In this document: in pieces, positions 37,062 through 46,045 of the stretch | Layout of the letters: each line of letters opens with the position of its first letter | Position numbering within the stretch: position 1 is the first letter of the stretch | From: Haloarcula mannanilytica | GTDB lineage: Archaea > Halobacteriota > Halobacteria > Halobacteriales > Haloarculaceae | Assembly (NCBI RefSeq): GCF_005406125.1 | Contig: NZ_BIXZ01000006.1 | Span: 1 to 64,000 of the forward strand | Direction of reading: 5' to 3' | Length of the DNA stretch: 64,000 nucleotides | The notes under the pieces: model-generated | What the model saw: only the letters and a program-made list of their open reading frames with translations | The model's database searches: none | Told to the model about the DNA's origin: nothing | Made by a program: the position numbers and the translations under genes

Positions 37062-37131
37062 TACCTGTTGTATGAACACACACCCGTATCAGCCTATACG
37101 CTATCAGGCTAGCAAACTCAGATTGGCTATG

Positions 37132-40100
37132 CTAACTATCTAGATGCTGCGTCGTTCCCCCCTCGCTAAACAACTGTTCGAGGAGCTTCCGGACCGCGAC
37201 CCGAAGGTGGTGGCTGAACGTTGGCTGGGAGATATCGAGTGTATCGGCGATTTCTTGGCCGGTCTTGTCCCGGGGTGATTGATAGAACCCACTGTAGAAG
37301 GCTGCGAGCAGGACCTCGAACTGTCGGGGCGTCAACTGTGACGTCAATTCCGAATAGAACGACTCCCGTGTCTGAACACCGCGTTCCTGTTTGTGCCGAC
37401 TTACCAGTTCGATATCCGGACACGAGCGCTGTAATTCCGAGATAAGTTGGCGAATATCGACGGTCTGTGGGACTTCAAGCTGGATCTCCAGCATCTCACC
37501 GTCAGACCTGAGAAGTTGCGGAGCCCCGCCTTGTTCGGCGACAGTCAGTGCGAGTTGCGGGCCTGAAACCTTTGCTTCAAACAGGCTCGTGTCCTCTGTG
37601 TCGGTTAAACACTCTAATCGTTGAATCCGGGGGAGAACATCCGAACACGCTTCCAGCTCATCGGGTAGAGCGTCAGTACTGAAAAACACGATACAGCTGC
37701 TATCTCCCTGTGGGACGATCCCTTCGAAGGTGACCTCAGCGTCAACGATAGCCGCGATCCGATGGAGGATGTCGTCAGATTCCGTCGCTTCCAACTGAAT
37801 CTCGATGGCACGATCCGCGACGAGACCCTGCTTCGTTTCAATGCTGTTGATCGCATATCCGACCGTGTCACTCACCTCTTCGAGTACTGACTGGGTGGGC
37901 AGATCGAAGACATCGGGTGTTTCCGCGTACACGGTCAGGATGCCATAGGAGAGTTGTTGATAGCTGAGCGGGATGCTGACAACTGATTGGAAGCCCCGCT
38001 CTAACAGCCGGCGCTGCCACCCTTTCCCGTTGAGTCGGTCTGCGATGTTGTTGTCCAACGTCTGTTCGTCAGTTCGGGCCGTCTGGACCGCTGGGGGCGG
38101 CGGTGTTTCATTCGACGGTGTCCGGGACTCTTCCAAGAAACCACGGTCGGTTCCTGCCCACGTTCGCGGCGTAACGCGATCCGTGTCTGACTCGTACTCG
38201 CCGATCCAGGCGAACGAACAGATATCGGATGCGACCAACTGGTCACACACCGCCTGCTCTATTTCGGACCGACTGTCGGCCCTGAGGACCTGCTCGTGGA
38301 TCCGTTGACTCAGCTCCGTCAGTCGGTTCATTTGCTCCAGTTGAACCGTCTGCTGTTCTAAGTCTCGCTGCCTGTCTTCGAGTTCCGTTTCGTATGTCAG
38401 CCTGTCGAATGCTGTCCGAATCGTCGCACCAAGGAGTTCAGTGATCCGTCGGGACTGCGTGTCGAACACCCCGCCGACCGTGTCGCCGGCCCGGAGAACG
38501 CCGTGGTCGCCCAGCGGGACAAAAACGGCTTTCCCGTCGATCATCGCACCTTCCTCGGCCTCTTGAGTTGTACTGTCGTCGCACACGACGGTTTCTTCCG
38601 TAAAAAAGGCCGAACTCACGAGACTATTGTCGTCCGCTGGGATGGCTTGACGATCCTCTGTCCCCGAAGTTGCAAGCGGACGAAAGGCGTTTGTCTCGCT
38701 GTCGAACGCGTACAGTACAACTTCCGGGAGCCCGATGATATCGCGGGTCCGCGAGACGACGATCTGTGCGGCCTCCTCCTCCGATGTCACACCGAGGAGG
38801 TCAGTCGCCGTCTCGTACAACTGCGTGAAGCCCATCTCAGCCCGCTGTGTCTGGAGTTCGTTTCCGATCCACTTGCTCAGCAGATCCACGAGCGTTACGT
38901 CCCAGTCCGAGAATCCGGTGTCGCTCGGCCCAGACCCGTAGAAAGAGAGGGTCCCGTAGGTACTCCCACCGACAGTGAGCGGCGTTCCGAGATATCGAGT
39001 AATCCCGTTATCCCACATGAGATTTCGGTCAGTATCGCTTCTGTCGGCGTCGATGTCTGTCAGGACGACCGTTTCCCCGTTTGCAACGACCTTCGAACAG
39101 GGCGTCTTCGACAGCGAAATGGTTCCCCCCGAAAAGATCGTCTCATCGGGCGTTTGGAGCACCTCGAACTCGTATTCCGAACCGGTGATGCGTGACAGCG
39201 TCGCGTACTCGGTCCCCAGCACGCTGCGGCCGACTTGCATGAGGTCCGCGATCTGTTCCCGCAGCGACCCCTCTCGTGTCGTGAACACCTCGGTGATGGT
39301 TCGCAGTACCTCTTCCCGCATTTCGAGTTCGGCACGCGTGGCGGTCGAGTGGAGACCGTCGGCGACGATCTCAGCGAGTTCCGTCAGTACGGTTTGCTCT
39401 GCTTCGTCGAACGCGAACGGCGTATCAGCGTATATCGATATTACACTCTGTACTGATCCTGTATACTGGATCGGGAGGACGATCATCGATCGGAACCCGT
39501 ACTCCGTGGCGAGTTGTTGCCACGGCTGGTCCGATGACTCGGTGCGGATATCCGACGCTACTTGCTGCGTACCGGTTTCAGAGGCACGCCCAAACGGTCC
39601 GTCATCGAACACGGAGGGGCCGTAGCGGGAACGCAACTCTTCGACGTACTCCAGTGCGTCGCCACCGCCCGCTGTGGGGACGATCTCACCCGACTCGTTT
39701 TTCTCTCCGATCCAGGCGAACTGATAGGCGTCAGAACTCGTTAGGATCTCACAGACGGCTTCCTTGATTTCCTCGGCTGTTGACGCCCGCAGGACTTGCC
39801 GATTGATTTCCCGAAACAGGGAGTTGATCCGTGACAGTCGGGCCGTTTCCCGACGGAATCGGTGTGATTCGACTGCGTTCTCGATTCTGTTTGCGAGCAC
39901 CGCATACTGCTCTGGACCCCCACCTTTGACGAAGTAGTCAGTGACGCCCGCCGAAACGGCTTCGCTTGCGAGTGTCTCGCTCCCCTGTCCGGTCAACAAA
40001 ATAAACGGGAGGTCCCCGTTTTTCTGGCGCACCGTTTCGACGAATTCGATCCCGTCCGCCTCTGGCATCTCGTAGTCACTGACGATACAGTCGATCGACT

Positions 40101-40296
40101 CGGAGTCGAAGTAACTGAGCGCATCCTCGACACTTGCGGCTTCGATGACCTCGATACGGTCGTTTTCGTGTTCTAGCAGTTCCGCCGTCGTCTGACGGAA
40201 CTCGCCGTAGTCGTCGACTAATAATACTCGTATCCTTGAGGTAACCGTTTCACTACCCGTTGGTGCCGGCCCGGTCTCACCGGCCAACTTCCGCAT
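37132..40296 (-). CDS. Receiver/multi-GAF Bat-type transcriptional regulator (HTH_10)
   Basis: A 1,054-residue multidomain regulator. Residues 20-140 are a receiver domain (RVLLVDDYGEFRQTTAELLE; phospho-acceptor Asp in CIVSDYEMPEADG; Lys in YFVKGG). Four GAF-like regions follow at about 155-315, 330-490, 500-645 and 665-820, with PLSYQQLSYGILTVYAETP-type ligand pockets. A bacterio-opsin-activator domain spans about 835-965, and the last 80 residues hold the HTH_10 domain LTPRQFEVLLAAFYSGFYQS...GQEIADTLDISQPTFSHHLR (shown in parts). It would take a phosphoryl signal and small-molecule or redox inputs and bind DNA directly. No partner histidine kinase is in the window. The downstream HalOD1 gene is a likely companion. 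Confidence 0.88.
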   Translation of the reverse strand: MRKLAGETGPAPTGSETVTSRIRVLLVDDYGEFRQTTAELLEHENDRIEVIEAASVEDALSYFDSESIDCIVSDYEMPEADGIEFVETVRQKNGDLPFILLTGQGSETLASEAVSAGVTDYFVKGGGPEQYAVLANRIENAVESHRFRRETARLSRINSLFREINRQVLRASTAEEIKEAVCEILTSSDAYQFAWIGEKNESGEIVPTAGGGDALEYVEELRSRYGPSVFDDGPFGRASETGTQQVASDIRTESSDQPWQQLATEYGFRSMIVLPIQYTGSVQSVISIYADTPFAFDEAEQTVLTELAEIVADGLHSTATRAELEMREEVLRTITEVFTTREGSLREQIADLMQVGRSVLGTEYATLSRITGSEYEFEVLQTPDETIFSGGTISLSKTPCSKVVANGETVVLTDIDADRSDTDRNLMWDNGITRYLGTPLTVGGSTYGTLSFYGSGPSDTGFSDWDVTLVDLLSKWIGNELQTQRAEMGFTQLYETATDLLGVTSEEEAAQIVVSRTRDIIGLPEVVLYAFDSETNAFRPLATSGTEDRQAIPADDNSLVSSAFFTEETVVCDDSTTQEAEEGAMIDGKAVFVPLGDHGVLRAGDTVGGVFDTQSRRITELLGATIRTAFDRLTYETELEDRQRDLEQQTVQLEQMNRLTELSQRIHEQVLRADSRSEIEQAVCDQLVASDICSFAWIGEYESDTDRVTPRTWAGTDRGFLEESRTPSNETPPPPAVQTARTDEQTLDNNIADRLNGKGWQRRLLERGFQSVVSIPLSYQQLSYGILTVYAETPDVFDLPTQSVLEEVSDTVGYAINSIETKQGLVADRAIEIQLEATESDDILHRIAAIVDAEVTFEGIVPQGDSSCIVFFSTDALPDELEACSDVLPRIQRLECLTDTEDTSLFEAKVSGPQLALTVAEQGGAPQLLRSDGEMLEIQLEVPQTVDIRQLISELQRSCPDIELVSRHKQERGVQTRESFYSELTSQLTPRQFEVLLAAFYSGFYQSPRDKTGQEIADTLDISQPTFSHHLRVAVRKLLEQLFSEGGTTQHLDS

Positions 40297-40929
40297 ATTG
40301 GGCTACTTATGCGACAGGCGGTATAAACGTTTGACTTGCGATGTGCCGCGGCATCTGCACCGAGAGCCGTACAATATATCGTGGCGACGCTCGGCGTTCT
40401 CCCAGACTGGCACAGAAACCGTTGACAGTCCATGGACTCCTACTGGGACGACTGTCGTGTTAGTTATATTTGGCTGATACAACTACATTTTCGGTCGGCT
40501 TCGATATCCACTTTAGGAAAAATATACGATAGATATAATACTAATATATACTGTATGATTGCGCGAGATACAAGATATCCACTTCCCAATTTCGGGATAG
40601 ACACTGCTATTTGAGTTATCCATAACTGGTGTCCACGTGGATATTCAACGGTTTAATTGAATTCAACACTGGCGTTCAGTTGGGGCACTCACTTCGGTGA
40701 TTTCGCTGCCACACCTACCTTAATAGTCAAATAAATATAAATATCGTACTAATATAAAAAATATAATACTCTGTGTTTGAGCGATAGGTGATTTTAAACC
40801 CGTATGAGTCCCCTCCCCATATTCACATACTAAGGGTATAAATTAACTCCCTCCAGTTCCCGAGATATGCAGACTGTACGTAACCATTCCGTCAAAAACT
40901 ATTACTGAACGGGTCGAAACTGTCCGATA
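40297..40929. other. Gene-free AT-rich region before rdfA
   Basis: About 630 bases; 40690-40860 is very AT-rich (runs such as AATATAAAAAATATAATA) and probably contains the rdfA promoter, while TATA-like GGTATAAATTAA at 40834-40845 is the best single candidate. No coding frame of note. Confidence 0.45.
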
Positions 40930-41577
40930 ATGGCTGCTGACTCTGGTTGTAAAGTAGACACGGTTATCGACAAGTACGGGTTGGCGTCGGCGGACCCGGT
41001 ATACGATTCGCTTGACGACGGCCTGCTTGCGCGGTGGACGGGTGCGGACGACCGAACCACAATGGGGTATCGGTCACTGACAGCGTGGTTCAACAAACGG
41101 CTCCTCAAACGAGTCTACACTGAACACGGCCGTGAATCCCTCGATACCCGTATAGATAGCGACTACGAAACGTTGCGAGGCGATGACGACCTACGGCGGG
41201 ACGAACTCATCGAGCGGCTGCAGGCCGTTGGAATTCCCGGTGGAACACTCCGAGATGACATGGTTTCGTGGGGCACAATGCGAACCCACCTCAACGACTG
41301 TTTGGACGGTCGAAAGGAGCCACAGAAGGCGACGACTAACTGGGAGCGTGAGAGCGTCGCAACGGCCAAAACCGTCGTCGAACGGAAGGCCGAAACAGCA
41401 CTGTCCTCGCTGGCGAAGAAAGGCGATATCGACGGCGGCGACGCCGCGGAGATTGAAGCCCAGATCCAGCTCGGGTGCCCTGACTGTCCCACTCGTGTCC
41501 CGTTTGACGTAGCACTTCAACGTGGGTACGTCTGCAAGCAACATCGGAGCCCGCAACTCCCGTCACACAACTCATGA
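40930..41577 (+). CDS. rdfA: RdfA-family (rod-determining factor A-like) protein
   Basis: A 215-residue protein matching the haloarchaeal RdfA pattern: CKVDTVIDKYGLASADPVYD at the N-terminus, LLARWTGADDRTTMGYRSLT, a central helical region and a C-terminal zinc-ribbon-like LGCPDCPTRVPFDVAL with a further CKQH. In Haloferax volcanii RdfA is needed for rod-shaped cells, by an unknown mechanism. Its last codon overlaps the start of the SMC-related gene (ATGA), a fixed pairing in many haloarchaea, so they almost certainly act together. Many haloarchaea carry several copies, so this may be an accessory paralogue rather than the shape determinant. Confidence 0.75.
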   Translation: MAADSGCKVDTVIDKYGLASADPVYDSLDDGLLARWTGADDRTTMGYRSLTAWFNKRLLKRVYTEHGRESLDTRIDSDYETLRGDDDLRRDELIERLQAVGIPGGTLRDDMVSWGTMRTHLNDCLDGRKEPQKATTNWERESVATAKTVVERKAETALSSLAKKGDIDGGDAAEIEAQIQLGCPDCPTRVPFDVALQRGYVCKQHRSPQLPSHNS

Positions 41578-43364
41578 CTTGGACCCTCGAAATCAAACGG
41601 ATCGCTGGGATCCTGGATGGCTCGTCGACACTGGAGCCGGGCGTGAACATCGTCCGTGGTTCGAACTGGCAGGGGAAGTCGAGCTTCATCGAAGCTATCA
41701 AAGCGGCGCTCGGTGTCTCTACCGAACTGACTGAAGGGGCTGACAGCGGGACGGTACATCTCGAAACCCCGAGCGGAGTGTATGACGTGACGCTCACCCG
41801 TGAGAACGGTGTTGTTTCCCAGCAGGGCCAGCCATACCTCACCGACGAGTATGACGTTATCCGTGCTGGGCTGTTTGCGTGTCTGGATGAGCGGAATGCC
41901 GTCCGTCGCGCTGTTCGGGCGGGGGAAAACCTCGAAGACGTACTGTTGCGTCCACTCGACTTCCAGAATATCGATGCACAGATCGAGACATTACAGCGGG
42001 AGCGCGAACAGATCGAAACAGAACTGTCGCAGGCGCGCGAGGCGAAAAAGCGGCTCCCGACCGTTCAAGAGAAAGTGACACGGCTGGAAACTGAAATCGA
42101 GGAACTACAGGCCAAACGTGAGACAATCGACAACCAGACGAGTAGTGCCGACAGTTCGGAGTCGGTTCGCCGCCAGCTCAGCCAGGCTCGGTCCGAGCAG
42201 AACCAGGCTCGGAACCGTATCGACAGACTCGAACAGAGTATCGAGCGGACGGAACAGCGACTCTCGGAACGGCGCGCTGATCTCGATGCACTCGAAATCC
42301 CGGAGTACACTGATATCGAGGAGCGACTCGCGGACGCGCGCGAGAATCTTTCGCAAGTAGAACGGGACGTTGAGGTGCTCCAGTCCGTGTACTCCGCCAC
42401 TGAGATGGTCCTCAGCGAGAACCGACTGGACTTGCTTACTGACGTAGAGCGCGATATCGACGGGGATACCGTCGCCTGCTGGACCTGTGGCAGCGAGACC
42501 ACACGGGCGGACGTAGCGGACCAGCTGAACGCGCTGGGGGACGAACTCACGGCGCGTCGCGCACAGAAGGAGACCTACCGCGATACCGTTGAGGAACTGG
42601 AAACACAGCGCGAGGAGATAAGCCAGGCGCGCCGTCGCAAAGGCGACTTAGAGGAGGAAATCGCTGATCTGGAGGCGACGCTAGCAGACCGGGAACAGAG
42701 CCTCGAAGCGGCCAGAAACAGGCTCGAACAGGCCCAGGCGGAGGTTGAACGACTGTCCGACCGTGTCGATGAGACGGTGGCGGAACTGTCGGATGTCGAA
42801 AGCGAAATCAAGTATCGCGAGGCCGAACTGGAGGAGACGGCCGACGAACTGGCACAACTGGAAACGAGGGCCGCCCGTGTCGAGGCCTTAGAAAGCGACC
42901 TCGAATCGGTTCGTGACGATCTCACGGAACTCCGGAGCCGTAAAGACCGAACCAAACGCGAGGCACGGGAGGCGTTTGATGCGGCGATGCAGGACATCCT
43001 TGCTCGGTTCGGGACCGGGTTTGAAACGGCCCGGCTCACCCCGGAATTCGATATCGTCGTGGCTCGGGACGGCCAGGAAGCGAGCCTGGATGCGCTTAGC
43101 GAGGGTGAACTCGAACTCATCGGCTTCGTGGCAGCGTTGGCCGGCCGACAGTCCTTCGACGTTGACGAGACTGCCCCACTCATGCTGGTCGACGGCCTGG
43201 GGGGGCTTGATGATGACAACCTCCACACCCTTATCGAGTATTTACAGCAAGGAACCGAGTACTTGGTGTTTACTGCGTATCCGGAATACACGGCCTTCGA
43301 TGGGCACGAAATCGATCCAACAGAGTGGCACGTCGCAAACGAGAAACAGGCCTCGGCTGACTGA
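41574..43364 (+). CDS. Archaea-specific SMC-related coiled-coil ATPase
   Basis: A 596-residue Rad50/SMC-like ATPase. The N-terminal lobe has Walker A GSNWQGKSSFIEAIKAALG; a long coiled coil (about 120-300 and 315-500, rich in Glu, Arg, Gln) follows; a zinc-hook-like CWTC lies at residues 302-305 in the middle; the C-terminal lobe has the signature-type LDALSEGELELIGFVAALAG and Walker B LMLVDGLGGLDDDN. The short coiled coil makes it smaller than Rad50. It overlaps rdfA by four bases. Such proteins probably dimerise at the hook and act on DNA or on cell-shape machinery; substrate unknown. Confidence 0.85.
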   Translation: MTWTLEIKRIAGILDGSSTLEPGVNIVRGSNWQGKSSFIEAIKAALGVSTELTEGADSGTVHLETPSGVYDVTLTRENGVVSQQGQPYLTDEYDVIRAGLFACLDERNAVRRAVRAGENLEDVLLRPLDFQNIDAQIETLQREREQIETELSQAREAKKRLPTVQEKVTRLETEIEELQAKRETIDNQTSSADSSESVRRQLSQARSEQNQARNRIDRLEQSIERTEQRLSERRADLDALEIPEYTDIEERLADARENLSQVERDVEVLQSVYSATEMVLSENRLDLLTDVERDIDGDTVACWTCGSETTRADVADQLNALGDELTARRAQKETYRDTVEELETQREEISQARRRKGDLEEEIADLEATLADREQSLEAARNRLEQAQAEVERLSDRVDETVAELSDVESEIKYREAELEETADELAQLETRAARVEALESDLESVRDDLTELRSRKDRTKREAREAFDAAMQDILARFGTGFETARLTPEFDIVVARDGQEASLDALSEGELELIGFVAALAGRQSFDVDETAPLMLVDGLGGLDDDNLHTLIEYLQQGTEYLVFTAYPEYTAFDGHEIDPTEWHVANEKQASAD

Positions 43365-43587
43365 TCCCGTCAGCTGTCTCTCTTTCAAGATATTTGCTGT
43401 GACGAAATGCTTCACAGACGGACAGTCGACAGTCTGACCCTCTCCCCGACCGAGTTAATGATTTGGCGGTTCTCTCTGCCCTGCGTTATCCATTTATTAC
43501 TGCTTGTTGAGAGTGTGGTAGGTGTATTTTTACTTCTAGGGGCATTATACAAAAATCCTATTAGTATTAGCTCCATCTCTAGCTCAA

Positions 43588-44412
43588 ATGGCGACTATTA
43601 GGGTTAAAGACTGGACGAAAACGGAATTAGAGAAAATACGGAATGAGGAATCACACTCATCACACGATTCGGTCATCAAATCGCTGTTGAAAGACCGCAA
43701 ACTCGCGAAGTACGCGGACGGTTCTCCCGAGGCTGTACCGGACGAGACCGGCCAGTCACGGGGTTCCGAAGTCGACAAGACGTTTGAGGACTTGACTGTG
43801 CTGGCCGAAGTGACTGACGTGGACAACGACGTGTTGTTCCTGTGGTGTCCGAACTGCGGGAACGAACTCGTCCATCTGACTGTCGAGCGCCCGCTTGGCC
43901 TGTCCGTGTTCGAAATGGAATGTCAGCGCTGTCTCACCCATCTCGACCGCCACGCTATCGTCGCTATCGAACTGCGATATCCCATCGAGCAGAAGATGGT
44001 CGAGGGACGCCTGCAAGCGGACCTCAAAGACTGTGTTATCGACTACTGGGACCGGACGCTGGCGGCGGCCGCCGATGGCACGCTCGAAACTGAGACCGCT
44101 GTCGACCGGCTCGTGTGGCAGTTCGACCAATATCAAAAGCAGTTCACCTGGGACTGGCCCTCTGATGTGCCGGTTGTCAGCATCGCGCCCGGTGTCACGT
44201 ACCGCAACACCGTTACTGATGACCGAATCGAAATCGTCGAACCTGTCACCGAAAACCGGAACGCACTGGATTCGTATGCAATCAACCGCTGTACTGCGGA
44301 CGGTGATGTGGTATCGGACCAGATGGACAGCAGTACGATTGTCGACCGGATCGTCAACCGTGAACTGGTCGTCACCGAGCAGTCCGTAGACACGACCAGC
44401 CCCGCGAAGTGA
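43588..44412 (+). CDS. Ribbon-helix-helix plus zinc-ribbon protein of unknown function
   Basis: A 274-residue protein. Residues 1-35 resemble a ribbon-helix-helix DNA-binding motif (IRVKDWTKTELEKIRNEE, then SVIKSLLKD). A zinc ribbon follows at about 85-120 with CPNCGNELVHL and CQRCLTH. The C-terminal 150 residues have helices and a PGVTYRNTVTDDRIEIVEPV strand region with no family recognised. It lies 223 bases after the SMC-related gene and has its own AT-rich upstream region with TATA-like ATTATACAAAA at 43543-43553. It may be a regulator linked to the rdfA pair. Confidence 0.65.
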   Translation: MATIRVKDWTKTELEKIRNEESHSSHDSVIKSLLKDRKLAKYADGSPEAVPDETGQSRGSEVDKTFEDLTVLAEVTDVDNDVLFLWCPNCGNELVHLTVERPLGLSVFEMECQRCLTHLDRHAIVAIELRYPIEQKMVEGRLQADLKDCVIDYWDRTLAAAADGTLETETAVDRLVWQFDQYQKQFTWDWPSDVPVVSIAPGVTYRNTVTDDRIEIVEPVTENRNALDSYAINRCTADGDVVSDQMDSSTIVDRIVNRELVVTEQSVDTTSPAK

Positions 44413-44824
44413 GGAGTTTCGTTGCCGTTCAATCTGTTTTGTCGCCGATTAAATCAGGGTTCTCTCGGATACGACTCGGTGAAGTCTGTTGTGCGTCACC
44501 GGGGACACTCCAACAGTGTTTCGTACACCATGCACCCAGACCATTGTTTTACGAATAGACAATTATCTCGCAAAAACTCATCCTATCTAGAATCTATAGC
44601 TTTGCAATTCATATGACTTCGATAGATTCACCGAGAAAAACTTTATATAACTAAATGTAATATATAAGGTGTATCGAGGCTACCAAAGACACTCATGACG
44701 TTTGTCGACAACAGTTATACGACACCAGTGGACTACTTCCTATCATGACTAGGCTGGTTGGATGCATGCGTTCCGGTAGTCGCATCTCTAAGGTACATCG
44801 CGGTTGGCGCGGGAGGGAACTGCT
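44413..44824. other. AT-rich intergenic region
   Basis: About 410 bases with no coding frame of note. TTTATATAACTAAATG-type AT tracts near 44640-44670 may form a promoter. GGGAGGG at 44811-44817 serves as Shine-Dalgarno sequence for the GTG start at 44825. Confidence 0.45.
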
Positions 44825-45673
44825 GTGAGTAAAGCAACGCATCCCCACACGCTCAAACTCCCCCGCGAGGACAACGGATTAGCCACGTCGAAAGCAGCGA
44901 CCAGGCGGATCCAGGGGATCCTCCCGGCGTTTTTAGAGAACAAGATCATCGAGGCGGAGGCAAACGGGCTGGTTGTCCCGCTCGATGGCAGTGTCGAATC
45001 GACTGTCGCGGCGGCGCTGGCCGTCGACGGGATCGGGGCTGATTACGTGACTGGACTGGTGATGCCGGTCCAACTGAACGACGAAGCGCCTGCCCGGACG
45101 GCCGAAACCGTCGCGTCGCTGCTTGACATCGAATGTCATCGCCTTCAGCTACAGCCCGTGCTGACGGCGTTCCAGCGGGTCGTCGGCGACGCCGGTGAGC
45201 CGACTGACGACCTCATGGCGATGCAAAACGCCAGCGAGCGCTTCCGGATGGCGTGTAAATACTACGTCGCAAACACCAGAAACGAGCTGGTCGTGGGAAC
45301 AGTCCCCCGGACGGATCGGCTGCTTGGCTCCGTTGCGAAATACGGCGAAAACGGTGTGGACCTGTCGCTGTTCGGTGACCTCTACCGGACCGAGATCGAG
45401 GCGCTGGCCGATGCCCTCGCTGTCCCTTCGGAGATACTCGACCACTCCCCCCATCCGATCAAGCACACGAGCGCAACTGATGCGGCGGAACTGGGCGTCG
45501 ATCAGACGGACCTCGACAGCATCCTCCACTTTGCGATTGACAGGGACTATTCCGCACCTGAGGTCGCCGACCGAGTCGATGTCGAGCAATCCGTTGTCGA
45601 GCGAGCGATTCGGTGGTGTGCCCAGACGCGGCACAAACGACACACGCCGCCGAAACCCTCGATGGATCACTGA
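44825..45673 (+). CDS. NAD synthetase-like protein with degenerate P-loop
   Basis: A 282-residue protein similar to ammonia-dependent NAD synthetase (NadE): the fold follows its order, with NASERFRMACKYYVANTRNE, VVGTVPRTDRLLGSVAKYGE and FGDLYRTEIEALADALAVP typical of the family. The ATP-pyrophosphatase motif SGGxDS, expected near residue 46, reads DGSVES, so catalysis of NAD formation is doubtful. The C-terminal 60 residues resemble a helix-turn-helix. The GTG at 44825 is chosen for its Shine-Dalgarno sequence. It may be a regulator or an enzyme with changed chemistry; another NadE elsewhere in the genome is expected. Confidence 0.7.
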   Translation: MSKATHPHTLKLPREDNGLATSKAATRRIQGILPAFLENKIIEAEANGLVVPLDGSVESTVAAALAVDGIGADYVTGLVMPVQLNDEAPARTAETVASLLDIECHRLQLQPVLTAFQRVVGDAGEPTDDLMAMQNASERFRMACKYYVANTRNELVVGTVPRTDRLLGSVAKYGENGVDLSLFGDLYRTEIEALADALAVPSEILDHSPHPIKHTSATDAAELGVDQTDLDSILHFAIDRDYSAPEVADRVDVEQSVVERAIRWCAQTRHKRHTPPKPSMDH

Positions 45674-45728
45674 GCCAGCGTTCTGTGAGCAAAGCAGTTA
45701 ACAGCCTCACTCCGGGAGACTCACATCC

Positions 45729-45926
45729 ATGGATGCTGACCCCCAGGAGATAATCGACGCCGGCGACAGGCTGCTGGCGGAGTATCCGGAGTTGTTTACA
45801 GAGCAGTACGAGACCAACACTCGCTTGGTGCAACGACTCGTCGGCGTGGACTCGTTTCGCATCCGAACCCGGCTCACTGGATACATTACACGGAAAAAGC
45901 GGACGGGGAACGGCACCCAACGGTGA
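45729..45926 (+). CDS. Divergent ribosomal protein S17e-like small protein
   Basis: A 65-residue protein that follows the S17e pattern over most of its length: LLAEYPELFTEQYETNTRLV matches the S17e helix LxxRYPDxFxxDFExNKxxV, and RIRTRLTGYITRKK matches its VRNRIAGYVTRKx. The central NIESKGVRNR consensus is changed to GVDSFRIRTR. Genuine archaeal S17e is better conserved, so this looks like a second, divergent copy. It lies 55 bases after the NadE-like gene on the same strand and probably shares its transcript. Confidence 0.65.
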   Translation: MDADPQEIIDAGDRLLAEYPELFTEQYETNTRLVQRLVGVDSFRIRTRLTGYITRKKRTGNGTQR

Positions 45927-46045
45927 CGCCACCTCGACGCACACGGGCCACACGGCGTGGCACATGTGTGTTGTGGGGTCTCATCACGTCGGCGGTCGGC
46001 CCGGCATGGGGACCTTCTTTATGCTGAGACCGTTTTGCAGGACGT

